64,000 nucleotides of DNA from Prochlorococcus sp. AG-409-D14 (GCA_003215895.1 QCJR01000002.1:1-64000); one strand, 5' to 3'. Shown: positions 10,296 to 21,638, numbered from the stretch's first letter. The notes: generated from the letters alone by a model not told the origin. Translations and numbers: made by a program.

Positions 10296-10904
10296 TTAAG
10301 TTTTTCTCCATACAGCTGCTAACTTTCCCTGAACATGTACTTGTTCAGCATCAATTTCTATAGGTTCATAAGATGTATTAGCAGCTTCTAAACGAACTAA
10401 ACTTCCATCGCGAAAAAAGTGTTTCAAAGTAGTTCCCAGGCCTGGGACCATGGCACTAACAATAGTACCGTTTCTCAAACGAGAAGGGTCATTAACAGGT
10501 TCCATTAACACCATATCTCCATCTGCAATAAAAGAATCAATCATTGAATCTCCATTTACCGTTAAAGCAAAAAGTCCTTTCAATTGAAGAACTGAATTTA
10601 AGTCAAGAGTTTCCTGTACATCATCAAAAGTTTCAACTAACCCCCCTGCAGCTATTGCTCCCAAAACAGGAACGCCTGAAATACTTTCCTCTATTAATTG
10701 CAGTGTTCTTGCCTGACCTTCTTGCCATTTTATCCAACCTTTTTGTTGTAAATGTCTTAGACGACTTTGGATTGGTGCTGGAGATCTAAGACCCATAGCT
10801 TGCATCATCTGCCTAATCGAAGGACTGTGATGATGATCTCCTATGAAATCGACTAGCCAGTCATAGAGTTCTTGTTGAGCAGTAGTTAGAGCTTCTTCTG
10901 GCAT
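10296..10904 (-). CDS. lexA: LexA repressor (SOS regulator, S24 autoprotease)
   Basis: LTTAQQELYDWLVDFIGDHHHSPSIRQMMQAMGLRSPAPIQSRL..., IAAGG cleavage-site-like Ala-Gly, VNGDSMID Ser and TTLKHF Lys. Start moved from the track's TTG at 10934 to the ATG at 10904. Confidence 0.92.
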   Translation of the reverse strand: MPEEALTTAQQELYDWLVDFIGDHHHSPSIRQMMQAMGLRSPAPIQSRLRHLQQKGWIKWQEGQARTLQLIEESISGVPVLGAIAAGGLVETFDDVQETLDLNSVLQLKGLFALTVNGDSMIDSFIADGDMVLMEPVNDPSRLRNGTIVSAMVPGLGTTLKHFFRDGSLVRLEAANTSYEPIEIDAEQVHVQGKLAAVWRKT

Positions 10905-10914
10905 TCGAATAAAT

Positions 10915-10946
10915 TGAGTACATATGTCCTTCAATACATATGTACC
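10915..10946. promoter_or_regulatory. Pair of putative LexA boxes upstream of lexA
   Basis: agtacatatgtcct and aatacatatgtacc (reverse complement ggtacatatgtatt) each nearly match the cyanobacterial LexA-box form GTAC-N4-GTWC. Confidence 0.55.
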
Positions 10947-10969
10947 TAAAATACATCAACATCGCAACC

Positions 10970-11926
10970 CTAAAGTCCTCCAAGTTGAACGGCGAGTAAA
11001 GCTTGCTGAACATGAAGCCGATTTTCAGCTTGATTAAAAACATGATCACTTTGGCTCTCTAAAGCCTCTTCTGTAATTTCTTCTCCTCTATGAGCAGGCA
11101 AACAATGCAAAACAATAACTTCATCATCTGCAAGCCCTATTAATTTTTGATCAACTTTATATTTTTCAAAAATTTCTTTCCTCTTTATATGTTCTTCCTC
11201 TTGCCCCATAGAAGCCCAAACATCTGTATAAATCACTTGAGCTTCTTTGACGGCTTTTAAAGGGTTATTACAAATAGATATTTTCGAACCGAATTCCGAA
11301 AGTGATTCCGCCTTTTCTGCGATATGAGAGTCTGCTTCAAAACCCTTTGGTGAACAAATTTTCACATTAACTCCCAACATTGATCCGCATAGCATCAAGG
11401 AATTAGCAACATTATTTCCATCTCCAATGTAAGTAAGATTTATTCCTTTTAGCTTCCCAAATTTTTCCTGAATTGTTAAATAATCAGCTAGCGCCTGACA
11501 AGGATGTTCAAGATCAGTTAAAGCATTGATGACAGGAATAGTAGACCACTCTGCATATTCTTCTAATTCTTGCTGGGAAAAAGTCCTAATTGCTAATGCA
11601 TCGCAATAGCGACTCAAAACCCTTGCGGTATCTTTAATAGGTTCACCTCTTCCAAGTTGTGTGTTTTGAGGGTTTAAATCAACTGTCTGTCCTCCCAATC
11701 TTGCCATTGCTACTTGAAAACTCACTCTTGTCCTAGTAGAGGCTTTTTTGAATATCAATCCAAGTACTCTATTACCAAGATCTATCCTTCTATTACCTGT
11801 TTTTAGCTCTTTAGCTAATTCAAATAAAGCTAAAACCTGATCACTCTTTAAATCGGATGAAGAAAGGAAATCGTTGTTACTAAAAGTGCTTAATTTAGAG
11901 GCTAAGCCTATGGGTGATGAGGGCAT
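10970..11926 (-). CDS. argF: Ornithine carbamoyltransferase
   Basis: FKKASTRTRVSFQVAMARLGG, HPCQALADYLTI, HCLPAHRGEEIT. Confidence 0.97.
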   Translation of the reverse strand: MPSSPIGLASKLSTFSNNDFLSSSDLKSDQVLALFELAKELKTGNRRIDLGNRVLGLIFKKASTRTRVSFQVAMARLGGQTVDLNPQNTQLGRGEPIKDTARVLSRYCDALAIRTFSQQELEEYAEWSTIPVINALTDLEHPCQALADYLTIQEKFGKLKGINLTYIGDGNNVANSLMLCGSMLGVNVKICSPKGFEADSHIAEKAESLSEFGSKISICNNPLKAVKEAQVIYTDVWASMGQEEEHIKRKEIFEKYKVDQKLIGLADDEVIVLHCLPAHRGEEITEEALESQSDHVFNQAENRLHVQQALLAVQLGGL

Positions 11927-11981
11927 AAAATAAGCCTCAAATATCCTTTATCGGAGATAAAGGATATAAAAGTCAAGTGTT

Positions 11982-13856
11982 TTAATTTAAAACTTTTTCA
12001 GGCATTACACTACTTGACAACATTTCTTTAAGTTCATCTCCCTCTATAACTTCCTTTTCGAGGATCTTTTGAGAAATATCTTCCAATAATGAAAGATTAT
12101 TCTTAAGAATGTTTAAGGCATTTTCGTGAGCATCATCTACCAAACTCCTGACTTCTTTATCAATAGCTTGAGCGGTTGCATCACTTAGTTCTCTTCTTGG
12201 ATTGTTATTACCACCAAGGAACTGACCACCTCCCTGCTTGTCATATGCCAGAGGGCCCAAAATATCACTCATACCATAGGTCCCGACCATTTGCTCTGCA
12301 AGATCGGTAGCTCTCTGCAGGTCATTTGATGCTCCAGTAGTAATTTTCCCAAAAATTATTTCTTCTGCAGATCTCCCACCAAGGAGAGTAGCTATTTGTC
12401 CTTGTAAATCTTCTTTTGAATTTAAAAATCTTTCTTCAGTAGGCAATTGAAGAGTATATCCCAAAGCACTCATTCCCCTAGGAACTATAGATATTTTTGC
12501 GACTTTGCTTCCTCCAGGCATTAGGTGACCAACTATTGCATGTCCAACTTCATGATAAGCAACGATCTTTTTCTCATCGTCTTGCAATACTCTGCTTTTT
12601 TTCTCTAATCCAGCAACTACTCTTTCAATTGCTTCATTGAGGTCCTTTTGTTCGACTGATTTTCTTTTCCCTCGAGCAGCCAAAAGAGCTGCTTCATTTA
12701 CCATGTTCGCCAAGTCAGCACCAGCAAACCCGCTGGTTGCCTGAGCAATTCGATCTAGATCAATTTCATTAGATAATTTTACTTTCTTTGTGTAAATTTC
12801 CAAAATTGTTTTTCTTCCAGATAGATCAGGTCTATCCACAAGTACTTGTCTATCAAATCTACCTGGGCGAAGCAAGGCTGCGTCTAAGACTTCAGGTTGG
12901 TTAGTAGCCGCAAGAACGATTACTGGTTTATCAGTTGACGCAAACCCATCCATTTCAGTAAGAAGTTGGTTCAGAGTCTGCTCTCTTTCATCATTTCCAC
13001 CAACAACACCCATTGATCCTGATCTGCTTTTTCCTATTGCATCAAGTTCGTCAATGAAGATTATGCAAGGTGCTTTTTTCTTGGCTTGCTCAAATAAATC
13101 CCTAACCCTAGCTGCACCAGCCCCAACAAATAGTTCTACAAATTCTGAACCAGAGATAATGAAGAAAGGTACTTCTGCTTCGCCTGCTACTGCTTTGGAT
13201 AGGAGAGTTTTACCAGTTCCTGGAGGACCTACAAGCAGGACGCCTTTAGGGATCCTTGCTCCAATGTCTGAATATCTCTGAGGTTTTTTAAGGAAATCAA
13301 CAATTTCTGTTAATTCGTCTTTTGCCTCATCAACTCCTGCTACATCTTCGAAAGTAACTTTTGATTCATCATCAGGAACATAAACTTTAGCTTTACTTTT
13401 GGTGAAACTAAGAGCTCCTTGAGCTCCTCCTCCTCCCATACTTCTGCGTGCAAAAAACTGTAAGACAAGAATAAATATCAGAGGTGGTACAACCCAACTT
13501 AAAATTGTAGTAAATATGTTTGGTTTCTTGGGAGGTGCAGCTGCAAATTCAACACCTTTTTTCTCCAGTCTTTGAGGTAACTCCATATCAAAAATTGGAG
13601 TCGTTGCAAGAACAGATGGAGCTCCTTCTTCTGCCGTAGAAAGTTCGTATCTAATTTGATCTTGCGTTATGTATGCGCGTTTAACTTCACCATCATCTAC
13701 TTGATTAATGAAAAGCGAATAAGGAACTCTTGGTACTTGCGTGTTTTGGCTTGGGAAAAAACTACTAAAGAGAAGAAGCGCTCCAAAACCTATAAGAACT
13801 AAATTAATTATTCCAAAACGCCTATTTGGTTGATTTTCATCCTGTCGTATTGGCAT
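11982..13856 (-). CDS. ftsH: ATP-dependent zinc metalloprotease FtsH
   Basis: GPPGTGKTLLSKAVAGEA, IDELDAIGKSR, HEVGHAIVGHLMP zinc motif. Confidence 0.97.
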   Translation of the reverse strand: MPIRQDENQPNRRFGIINLVLIGFGALLLFSSFFPSQNTQVPRVPYSLFINQVDDGEVKRAYITQDQIRYELSTAEEGAPSVLATTPIFDMELPQRLEKKGVEFAAAPPKKPNIFTTILSWVVPPLIFILVLQFFARRSMGGGGAQGALSFTKSKAKVYVPDDESKVTFEDVAGVDEAKDELTEIVDFLKKPQRYSDIGARIPKGVLLVGPPGTGKTLLSKAVAGEAEVPFFIISGSEFVELFVGAGAARVRDLFEQAKKKAPCIIFIDELDAIGKSRSGSMGVVGGNDEREQTLNQLLTEMDGFASTDKPVIVLAATNQPEVLDAALLRPGRFDRQVLVDRPDLSGRKTILEIYTKKVKLSNEIDLDRIAQATSGFAGADLANMVNEAALLAARGKRKSVEQKDLNEAIERVVAGLEKKSRVLQDDEKKIVAYHEVGHAIVGHLMPGGSKVAKISIVPRGMSALGYTLQLPTEERFLNSKEDLQGQIATLLGGRSAEEIIFGKITTGASNDLQRATDLAEQMVGTYGMSDILGPLAYDKQGGGQFLGGNNNPRRELSDATAQAIDKEVRSLVDDAHENALNILKNNLSLLEDISQKILEKEVIEGDELKEMLSSSVMPEKVLN

Positions 13857-13961
13857 TAGCTAAAATTTAATTCCTTCTAAGTTAATCAATTTTTATACCA
13901 AATCGACTTGATTAACTGGAGGGAGATCCGAACGAATATCTAATACTAAAAAATTACCCCC

Positions 13962-15056
13962 CTAAAAAATTAGTCTCCAACAAAGATCTTCTCCTTTTCG
14001 ATCTAAAAAAGAATGTTGCAATTTGTAGGTAGAACTTATTGATTCAAATCCAAAACTGTTCAAAGGGCTCATTGCAGACTTTCCTCCAATTAGTTTGGGT
14101 GCAACAAAAACTACTAATTCCTGGACACAATTGGCCTCAATTGCACTTGTAGCTAATTCGGGGCCGCATTCCCAAAGAATTTTATTACAGCCTTTTTTCG
14201 CTAATGAATTAAGCAATTCTGATGGATCATTCGAATTTAATCTCAATTTCTCTGGGCCATCTGGCAAACCAAAGAAGAAAGCTTCATCCCCATCTGGCCC
14301 ATACGCAATTATTGTTCTGGCAATTTTGGTATCCCAAAGTTTTGAAGATTTAGGTAAATCCAATGACCTTGAGAAAATGACCCTTAAAGGTTCAAGATTT
14401 GATTTTCCCCTTGAAGTCAAAAGAGGATTATCTACTCGAACTGTTCCTCCTCCTACTATTACTGCATCACATTTAGATCTGATTTGATGAACCGAATTCC
14501 TCGCCGGACTATCGGTAATCCACTTACTGCATCCATTTGGCAAACCAATTCTTCCATCTAAGCTCATTGCCCATTTAAGAATTCCCCAAGGGCGACCATG
14601 ACGAACTCGAAAACTAAATTCGCGATTAATTGATTCACATTCTTGAGTCAAAACCCCCTCAATAACTTCAAGTCCAGAGTCTTTTAATCTTGAAATTCCA
14701 TTACCTGAAACTCTTGGATCAGGGTCAATCATCCCAACTACAACTCTTTTCAAACCTGCTTTTATTATTGCTTCTGTACAAGGAGGGGTTAACCCTTGAT
14801 GGCAGCAGGGTTCTAAGGTTACTACGATAGTTCCATCAACCGATTTCTCTCTTGCTTGAGTAAGTGCTTCTATTTCTGCATGAGGTTTCCCTACTCCCGT
14901 ATGAAATCCCTCTCCAACAAGCCTTCCATTTGCATCCAAAACGATTGCTCCCACAAGTGGATTTGGGCTTGTCCTCCCTTCAGCTAACAACGCCAGTTGG
15001 ATTGAGCGTCTCATCCAAGGCACCCATATTTTTTGATGATCAGGCAAATTAATCAT
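13962..15056 (-). CDS. ribD: Bifunctional riboflavin deaminase/reductase RibD
   Basis: TSPNPLVGAIVLDANG..., HAEIEAL, PCCHQGLTPPCTEAI, reductase domain DAVIVGGGTVRVDNPLLTSR. Confidence 0.95.
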   Translation of the reverse strand: MINLPDHQKIWVPWMRRSIQLALLAEGRTSPNPLVGAIVLDANGRLVGEGFHTGVGKPHAEIEALTQAREKSVDGTIVVTLEPCCHQGLTPPCTEAIIKAGLKRVVVGMIDPDPRVSGNGISRLKDSGLEVIEGVLTQECESINREFSFRVRHGRPWGILKWAMSLDGRIGLPNGCSKWITDSPARNSVHQIRSKCDAVIVGGGTVRVDNPLLTSRGKSNLEPLRVIFSRSLDLPKSSKLWDTKIARTIIAYGPDGDEAFFFGLPDGPEKLRLNSNDPSELLNSLAKKGCNKILWECGPELATSAIEANCVQELVVFVAPKLIGGKSAMSPLNSFGFESISSTYKLQHSFLDRKGEDLCWRLIF

Positions 15057-15058
15057 TT

Positions 15059-15589
15059 TTATTCAGCCAATGATCTCCATTCAGCCACTAAGTATGGCGG
15101 GATTGGTAAATCTTTTATCAAGCCTGACAAGCTGAGTCTTAAAGGTCTATTTTTATCCAACTCAGCAATCAAAGGGCTTAAATCAAATTCTGCAGCGGAG
15201 TCATTCAATGATTCAACTTTGATTTTACTAATTCTTGTTATGTCTTTTAGATCCCAAGACTTTCTCCCTGAGTTAACTATCAAGTTAGTTGGATGATCAA
15301 TCCTTAATGATCCTGGATAACCCACAATTCTTAAAATTAAATTCTTGGACTCTTTGGAACTTGGGTAGACGATAATTTGCCAAGTTTGGTAATCCAAGTC
15401 TTTGAGGCTCTCTAAGCTTCTTTTAATCTCTTTTTTCTGATTATTTAAAGTGACTTTTGAATCTGCATAGCTTTTAGTCACGCTAGTAAAAAAACAACAA
15501 TAAATTAAAAGAAAAGAAATTATTAGCCGAAAGAAATCACGAAATCCCTCCATCACTAATATCGTAATCTTCCGATTGAAGTAGTGCAT
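15059..15589 (-). CDS. Hypothetical exported protein (possibly DUF3122-like)
   Basis: 176 aa with N-terminal hydrophobic segment; likely cyanobacterial conserved hypothetical. Confidence 0.6.
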   Translation of the reverse strand: MHYFNRKITILVMEGFRDFFRLIISFLLIYCCFFTSVTKSYADSKVTLNNQKKEIKRSLESLKDLDYQTWQIIVYPSSKESKNLILRIVGYPGSLRIDHPTNLIVNSGRKSWDLKDITRISKIKVESLNDSAAEFDLSPLIAELDKNRPLRLSLSGLIKDLPIPPYLVAEWRSLAE

Positions 15590-15824
15590 CCAATGCTATT
15601 GCTGAACGAACGAGTGACTGATATTTCTTAATGATACGTTGGTTACGTTCAACTATTTTGGAGGGATCATATTTTTTTGAATGATTAGTAGGATTTTTAA
15701 AGACTTGAACACCTTCATCCATTAATTCTAAATCTTTTTGTTGTTTAATCAGAGCGATCAAAATTTCATGCCGTCGGGATCTTCTTGTTAAGTGTTCCTC
15801 GTTTTCATTTTTTTTAAGATTCAC
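15537..15824 (-). CDS. Hypothetical protein
   Basis: 95-aa basic/helical ORF with 53-nt overlap to the downstream ORF. Confidence 0.6.
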   Translation of the reverse strand: MNLKKNENEEHLTRRSRRHEILIALIKQQKDLELMDEGVQVFKNPTNHSKKYDPSKIVERNQRIIKKYQSLVRSAIALDALLQSEDYDISDGGIS

Positions 15825-15922
15825 AAAACTTTTAAACTAGCTATTGAAGTTTTAGTTGATTTTAATCAAAAAAATAGTAAAGCTATAAAAAAGAAATTTT
15901 TCTGAGTCCATTTATTTAAACC

Positions 15923-17209
15923 ATGCCTAATGAGTCAAAGCAAATACACGTAATAGGAATTGATAGTTCAAATGTTGAAAGTTTTTTTGAAGCTAAAAAA
16001 AACTCAATCTTTAAAGCCGAGAGAATCACTGGTCCACAAAGAATTTTAGATTCATTCAAAACTTGGTTAAAGGATAAAAATATAGAAAATCGTAAATTTG
16101 AGTTCATTTTTACTGACAAACTAAATGATTTTATTGATCAATTAAAAAAAGAAGAGAAAAAAACAATTGTTTTTTCTGGTGGTGATCCTCTTTGGTTTGG
16201 AATTGGTAGATTATTAGTTCAAAACTTTCCATTATCAAAAATTTATTTTGAGCCTGCCGCTACCTCTTTCCAACTGGCTTTTTCCAGACTTGGGAAACCT
16301 TGGCAAAATACAAAATGGATCAGTTTACATGGAAGAGATCCGCTTCCATTTGAAAAAGCAATTAAAAAGCTTCCTTCCTCACTTGTAGTTTTAACTGACC
16401 CAAATAAGGAGGGGGCTAAAGAAGTTTTTCAATTACTTCATTCACTGGGGCTTGAGGGAAAATATGAATTTTGGACTTTTGAAAGGCTTGGATATCAGAA
16501 TGAAAGAATCTTAGAAATTAATTCAATTGAAGATTTCCCGACAAATATAGATCCATTGCATCTTGTTATTCTTTTTGAGAAAGGCAAGCAGCTAATAAAA
16601 TCAAAAAATTTACCTTTATTTGGAATTGATGATTCGGTCTTCCTTCAAAACTCAGATTGCCCTGGTTTAATGACAAAAAGAGAAGTTAGAGTCCAAATTC
16701 TTGCCGATCTTAATATCCCAAAAAAAGGGGTCATTTGGGATATAGGTAGTGGTGTTGGGAGTATCGGTTTAGAAGCATTAAGAATATCTCCAAGCTTAAA
16801 GTTATTATCTATTGATAAAAGAATTGGAAGTAAAAATATTATCGAAGAAAATGCAAAAAGGCTTAATGTTTATCCATCTTTAATAATTGAAGATGAAGTT
16901 TTAAATATATTTAAAGAAAATAAAATTCCAAATAATCTTTTACATCCAGATAGAGTAATTATTGGAGGAGGGGGGTCAAGATCAGATTTGATTATTGAAG
17001 AAGTATTAAAGAAAGTAAATAGTTTCTGTATTATACTTATACCCTTGATTTCATTAAAGTCTATATCAAAAATAGAGTCGATTTTAAAACCTAAAGTTAA
17101 CAAGTTATCTATTAGTCAACATCAATCATATAGAGGTGTATCTATTGGAGAAGACATAAGATTATCACCCTTAAATCCTGTTTTTATTTTAAAAGGGGAG
17201 ATTCAATAA
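15923..17209 (+). CDS. cobL: Precorrin-6Y C5,15-methyltransferase (CobL/CbiET)
   Basis: N-terminal tetrapyrrole methylase (VFSGGDPLWFGIGRLL) and C-terminal SAM methyltransferase (LTKREVRVQILADL..IWDIGSGVGSIGLEA). Confidence 0.9.
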   Translation: MPNESKQIHVIGIDSSNVESFFEAKKNSIFKAERITGPQRILDSFKTWLKDKNIENRKFEFIFTDKLNDFIDQLKKEEKKTIVFSGGDPLWFGIGRLLVQNFPLSKIYFEPAATSFQLAFSRLGKPWQNTKWISLHGRDPLPFEKAIKKLPSSLVVLTDPNKEGAKEVFQLLHSLGLEGKYEFWTFERLGYQNERILEINSIEDFPTNIDPLHLVILFEKGKQLIKSKNLPLFGIDDSVFLQNSDCPGLMTKREVRVQILADLNIPKKGVIWDIGSGVGSIGLEALRISPSLKLLSIDKRIGSKNIIEENAKRLNVYPSLIIEDEVLNIFKENKIPNNLLHPDRVIIGGGGSRSDLIIEEVLKKVNSFCIILIPLISLKSISKIESILKPKVNKLSISQHQSYRGVSIGEDIRLSPLNPVFILKGEIQ

Positions 17210-17213
17210 TTTT

Positions 17214-18122
17214 TTATGTTTTATCAGGTTTCGCAACGTGGGGTAATCCCCAACCTAATTTATTTCTTAAAACCTGAAAGAACTCATGATCTGAAAGTCT
17301 AATGAACCTAACTGGATGATCACTTTTTCTGATTAAAACCCTATCCTCTGGCCAAACATAACAGCCTGCACTACCGTCTACTACCATCATTAATCTTTCG
17401 GGTGTAGCAGGGAAAACTGTTACTGGTTCTTCATTGCTAAATACAAGAGCTCTTGAGGCCAATGAATGAGGAGATACAGGAGTAAGTTGCAAAACCGGGC
17501 AATCTGGAGTAATCACAGGCCCCCCAGCACTAAGTGAATAAGCTGTTGAGCCAGTAGGAGTAGAGAGAATTACACCATCTGCAGAAATATCGACGGGTGC
17601 GTGCCTACCAACAGAAATTTCAAAATGACACATGCTTGTCATAGGTTCTCTATGTAATGCCATTTCATTGAGGCAAAGAACTTCCCACCTACATTGATCA
17701 CCTCTCATAACACTCACTACTAGGCTTGTTCTATCCTCAATATTCCATTGCCTTTCAACTATATGTTTGAAAATTTTATCTATATCTGAAAGATACGCCT
17801 CAGCTAAAAACCCTAAATGTCCTGTATTTACAGTGAGGATAGGAATTCCCAATGGTGCTGTTTGTCTTGCTGCAGACAAGACAGTCCCATCCCCTCCTAA
17901 TACAACTGCAAACAAAATTGAAGAATCAAATCCATCTGGAATACAAGAGTTATATCCTTGTGAGCTCATATATTGATCAGGATTAGTAAAACCTAATAAA
18001 CCGCCTGCACTACTAACTCTGACAACATCAAAACCAGAATCTTCTAGTTTCTTATGAAAAGTTTTTGCTGTCTTAACAGCAAGATCTTTCCCATCATTAA
18101 CGATCAGTCCTACTCGGGGCAC
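17214..18122 (-). CDS. nadK: NAD kinase
   Basis: [42 protein letters not shown]. Confidence 0.95.
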   Translation of the reverse strand: MPRVGLIVNDGKDLAVKTAKTFHKKLEDSGFDVVRVSSAGGLLGFTNPDQYMSSQGYNSCIPDGFDSSILFAVVLGGDGTVLSAARQTAPLGIPILTVNTGHLGFLAEAYLSDIDKIFKHIVERQWNIEDRTSLVVSVMRGDQCRWEVLCLNEMALHREPMTSMCHFEISVGRHAPVDISADGVILSTPTGSTAYSLSAGGPVITPDCPVLQLTPVSPHSLASRALVFSNEEPVTVFPATPERLMMVVDGSAGCYVWPEDRVLIRKSDHPVRFIRLSDHEFFQVLRNKLGWGLPHVAKPDKT

Positions 18123-18217
18123 CGATCATACTTCACAAACTATTGATCAATATTAGCAATTAAACGTCAATAAAATTTATTTAATACAATAAAAAATTAA
18201 TTCAAAAAAATCTAACT

Positions 18218-19225
18218 TTAAAATTGTTCTAAAAATCTGAGGTCACTTGTGTATAACTTTCTAATGTCATCCACTCCATGACGAACCATGCAAAATCTTT
18301 CCACCCCAAGTCCTGCAGCAAATCCACTATATCTTTCTGGATCAATCCCTAATTCATCTAAGACGGCAGGATCTACCATCCCGCAACCCATAACTTCTAA
18401 CCATTTACCTCTCCATTGAACATCAACTTCAGCTGATGGCTCTGTAAATGGGAAATAGCTAGCTCTGAATCGAATAGGAAGATCTCCGAAAAAAGCTTTT
18501 AAAAAAGCCATTACTGTCCCTCTTAAATGACTAAAGTCAAGCTTTTCATCAATTGCTAAGACCTCAATCTGGTGGAACACAGGCGAATGAGTAGCATCAA
18601 CTGCATCTCTTCGATAAACCCGACCAGGAGAGACAATTCTTACAGGAGGTTTTTTGCTTTCAAGGCAACGAATCTGAACAGGCGAAGTATGAGTTCTTAA
18701 AAGATATTCACCTCCCAAATAAAAGGTATCTTGCATATCTCTTGCAGGATGATCTGGTGGAATATTTAGTGCCTCGAAATTGTAATAATCATTTTCTATC
18801 TCAGGTCCTTCGGAAACTTGGTATCCGAGGCCCAAGAAAAGATCAATTATCTGTTCTGTAGTTGTAATTAAAGGGTGCCTATGTCCTTGAAAAATACCTG
18901 TTGGAGGTGCTGTAACATCTATAGTTTCTTTTATTAGTATTTGATTTAAAGCCTGAGTTTTTAAAATTTCGAGCTTTCCCTTTATTAATTCTTGCAATTG
19001 AGTTTTTAAAACGTTAGCTCTTTGACCAATTAAAGGTCTTTCCTCGCTAGAAAGATTTTTCATCCCTCCCAATAGAAGTGAGAGTTTTCCTTTCTTTCCA
19101 AGGAAACCCAACCTTAATTTCTCTATTGATTCAGAATTTTCAGCAGCTGCAATCTCTTTTGCAGCCTCGCGTTCTAGAATTTCAAGCTCATTAATGAGCT
19201 GTTTTAGGGATAATGTTGAACTCAA
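18218..19225 (-). CDS. pheS: Phenylalanyl-tRNA synthetase alpha subunit
   Basis: [44 protein letters not shown]. Confidence 0.97.
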   Translation of the reverse strand: MSSTLSLKQLINELEILEREAAKEIAAAENSESIEKLRLGFLGKKGKLSLLLGGMKNLSSEERPLIGQRANVLKTQLQELIKGKLEILKTQALNQILIKETIDVTAPPTGIFQGHRHPLITTTEQIIDLFLGLGYQVSEGPEIENDYYNFEALNIPPDHPARDMQDTFYLGGEYLLRTHTSPVQIRCLESKKPPVRIVSPGRVYRRDAVDATHSPVFHQIEVLAIDEKLDFSHLRGTVMAFLKAFFGDLPIRFRASYFPFTEPSAEVDVQWRGKWLEVMGCGMVDPAVLDELGIDPERYSGFAAGLGVERFCMVRHGVDDIRKLYTSDLRFLEQF

Positions 19226-19292
19226 TGAATTCCAATCTCGAGTACTAGTTTAATCGGCAACCAGTCCCAGTTCTAAAACCAATAGCTAAAAC

Positions 19293-20081
19293 ATGAAACC
19301 ATTGAGAATTCTAATTAGTAATGATGATGGAGTTTTTGCAGAAGGGATAAGAACACTTGCAACATCTGCAGCGTGCAGAGGACACAAAGTAACTGTTGTT
19401 TGTCCAGATCAAGAAAGGTCAGCTACTGGCCATGGATTAACTTTACATTCACCAATACGCGCTGAAAAAGCTGACGAATTATTCGGGGAAGGTATTCAAG
19501 CTTGGGGATGTAGTGGCACCCCCGCTGATTGCGTAAAGCTCGCACTTAATGAACTTCTTGATCAAAAGCCAGACTTAATTCTTTCGGGAATAAATCATGG
19601 ACCTAACCTTGGTACGGATATTTTTTGCTCAGGAACTGTTGCTGCTGCACTTGAGGGTACTTTGGATGGGATACCATCTATTGCAATAAGCATTGCAAGT
19701 TTTCAATGGAAAAGTTTTAGTTATGCTGCGAAACTAGCCTTAGATATTGCAGAGAAAGCAATTCAACAAAGTTGGCCAAAGAACTTACTCTTAAATTTAA
19801 ATATTCCCCCTTGTGAAGAAAAAGAAATGGGAGATTTAGTTTGGACAAGACTTTCAATCAGACAATACGAAGAGCAATTCATTCGTCGCATCGATCCAAG
19901 AGGGAACACCTACTTTTGGATGGCTGGGGAAGCAGTAAAAGATCTTCAATCAGCCGGAGAAGGACCTAAAGAATGGCCAAGCGATGTATCTCAAATAGCT
20001 TCATGCTCGCCCTCATTAACACCCATTCAACCAGATCTTTTTTGGAGAGGAAATTTGAATGATTTGCCGAACTTAATATAA
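19293..20081 (+). CDS. surE: 5'/3'-nucleotidase SurE
   Basis: [56 protein letters not shown]. Confidence 0.96.
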   Translation: MKPLRILISNDDGVFAEGIRTLATSAACRGHKVTVVCPDQERSATGHGLTLHSPIRAEKADELFGEGIQAWGCSGTPADCVKLALNELLDQKPDLILSGINHGPNLGTDIFCSGTVAAALEGTLDGIPSIAISIASFQWKSFSYAAKLALDIAEKAIQQSWPKNLLLNLNIPPCEEKEMGDLVWTRLSIRQYEEQFIRRIDPRGNTYFWMAGEAVKDLQSAGEGPKEWPSDVSQIASCSPSLTPIQPDLFWRGNLNDLPNLI

Positions 20082-20084
20082 AAG

Positions 20085-20648
20085 TCAGTTTTTCCTGAAA
20101 ATCCTTTGAAGTAACCATAAAGAAAAAATCAGACCAATCAAGTGTGCAAATAAAACTTGAGTATTACTCAAAACGGAGAGCATTTCTAAAGAAGTAATAG
20201 GATAATTTTCCATTGCTCTCATACCTGCCCCAATGGAAATTCCAGGAGCTTGCATTGAAGCCTGCACGAACAACGCTCCTGCTAAAGATTGATATCCGAC
20301 CGACGAAAAAACCAATCCGACTAAATCGACAATCAAGCCTCTCTTTAGTAACCGGCTTGTTTCACCTCTACTTGGGCGAGCCTCGCTTCCTAAAGCTCTA
20401 CCAGTCTTGACTATCAACCAGCCTTGCCAAAGGCTAAACAGCAATAAAATGAATGCCAATGTCGTGAGAGACAAACCTGGCCCCAAGCCCAATGCTCTCT
20501 CTGAATTTCTAGCTAAACTACTTCCAACATTGTTGAACAACAAAACACCCACTACCACTACACCTAAAATTGTTTGAATCCAAAACCGAATCCAACCAAT
20601 TCTTCTCATCCCTAGAGAAAGCAATTGAAAGTCACGTTGATCTGCCAT
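20085..20648 (-). CDS. DUF3611-like membrane protein
   Basis: Several TM segments, cyanobacterial/plastid family resemblance; internal Met (MADQRDFQLLS) preferred as start, which removes the overlap with ribF. Confidence 0.65.
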   Translation of the reverse strand: MADQRDFQLLSLGMRRIGWIRFWIQTILGVVVVGVLLFNNVGSSLARNSERALGLGPGLSLTTLAFILLLFSLWQGWLIVKTGRALGSEARPSRGETSRLLKRGLIVDLVGLVFSSVGYQSLAGALFVQASMQAPGISIGAGMRAMENYPITSLEMLSVLSNTQVLFAHLIGLIFSLWLLQRIFRKN

Positions 20649-20675
20649 CACGATGAATAAGGCGATAAACCAAAC

Positions 20676-21638
20676 TTGCCATCTAAGCACAAAAATTGCA
20701 CGTTTATCTTGATTCCACTCTGTGCTCCTGAAAACGCAAAACTACCTACAGCACTAGCTTTAGGTAGTTTCGATGGTCTTCACTTAGGTCATAAAAAAGT
20801 AATAAAAGCTATATTAAAAGAATCAATTGGTGTGCCAACAGTTGTAAGTTTCTGGCCTCATCCACGCGAAGTTCTCTTTGGCGAATCAAGATTAAGATTA
20901 GATTTACCAAGTGAAAAAACATTCCTGCTTGAGCCACTAGGAATTGAACAATTAGTTTTGGTTCCTTTTAATAAAACTCTTGCTTCTAAAAGTGCTGAGA
21001 CATTTGTAGATGAAATTCTTGTAAAAACCCTTCATGCCAAACATATAGCAGTTGGAGAAAATTTTAGGTTTGGACGTAATAGAGAGGGTGACATTTCCAC
21101 TTTAAAAAAGATAGGTGCATCTCTAGGAATAAAAATTTCTATTGTTCCTATTCTTGAAGACAATCATGGTCGGCTTAGTAGTAGCAGAGTACGAAAAGCA
21201 CTCAACGCCGGTGATTTAAAATATGCCAAATATCTATTACAGCGTCCCTATACCTTTAGAGGGATGGTAGAGAAAGGTAGAGGCTTAGGTAAAAAGATTG
21301 GATGGCCGACGGCAAATTTAAAAATAGATGGGCGAAAATTTCTTCCATCACTTGGGGTTTATGCAGCTTGGGCTTCCATAACTAACAAAAAAGAACGTTT
21401 CTCAGCAGTTATGAACCTGGGCCCTCAGCCAACTATTGACCCAAATTCTCTATCAGCAGTAGAAGTTCATATTCTAGATAAAGAAATCGATCTAATAGGA
21501 CAAGAATTAATTATTGAACCAGTGCAAAGAATTAGACTTCAAAAAAAGTTTGAAAACATTGAGGCACTAAGCAAACAAATAAGTTTAGATGCAATATTGG
21601 CAAAAGAAATATTGTCAACAGTCTCTAAATCTAAGTAA
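20676..21638 (+). CDS. ribF: Bifunctional riboflavin kinase/FAD synthetase
   Basis: ALGSFDGLHLGHKKVI, VGENFRFGRNREGD, RGLGKKIGWPTANL. Confidence 0.95.
   Translation: MPSKHKNCTFILIPLCAPENAKLPTALALGSFDGLHLGHKKVIKAILKESIGVPTVVSFWPHPREVLFGESRLRLDLPSEKTFLLEPLGIEQLVLVPFNKTLASKSAETFVDEILVKTLHAKHIAVGENFRFGRNREGDISTLKKIGASLGIKISIVPILEDNHGRLSSSRVRKALNAGDLKYAKYLLQRPYTFRGMVEKGRGLGKKIGWPTANLKIDGRKFLPSLGVYAAWASITNKKERFSAVMNLGPQPTIDPNSLSAVEVHILDKEIDLIGQELIIEPVQRIRLQKKFENIEALSKQISLDAILAKEILSTVSKSK

Noticed and set aside
10544-10789. 81-aa plus-strand ORF over lexA
   Set aside because: Antisense shadow ORF of lexA.
10861-11049. 62-aa minus-strand ORF spanning lexA and argF ends
   Set aside because: Out-of-frame overlap with two conserved genes.
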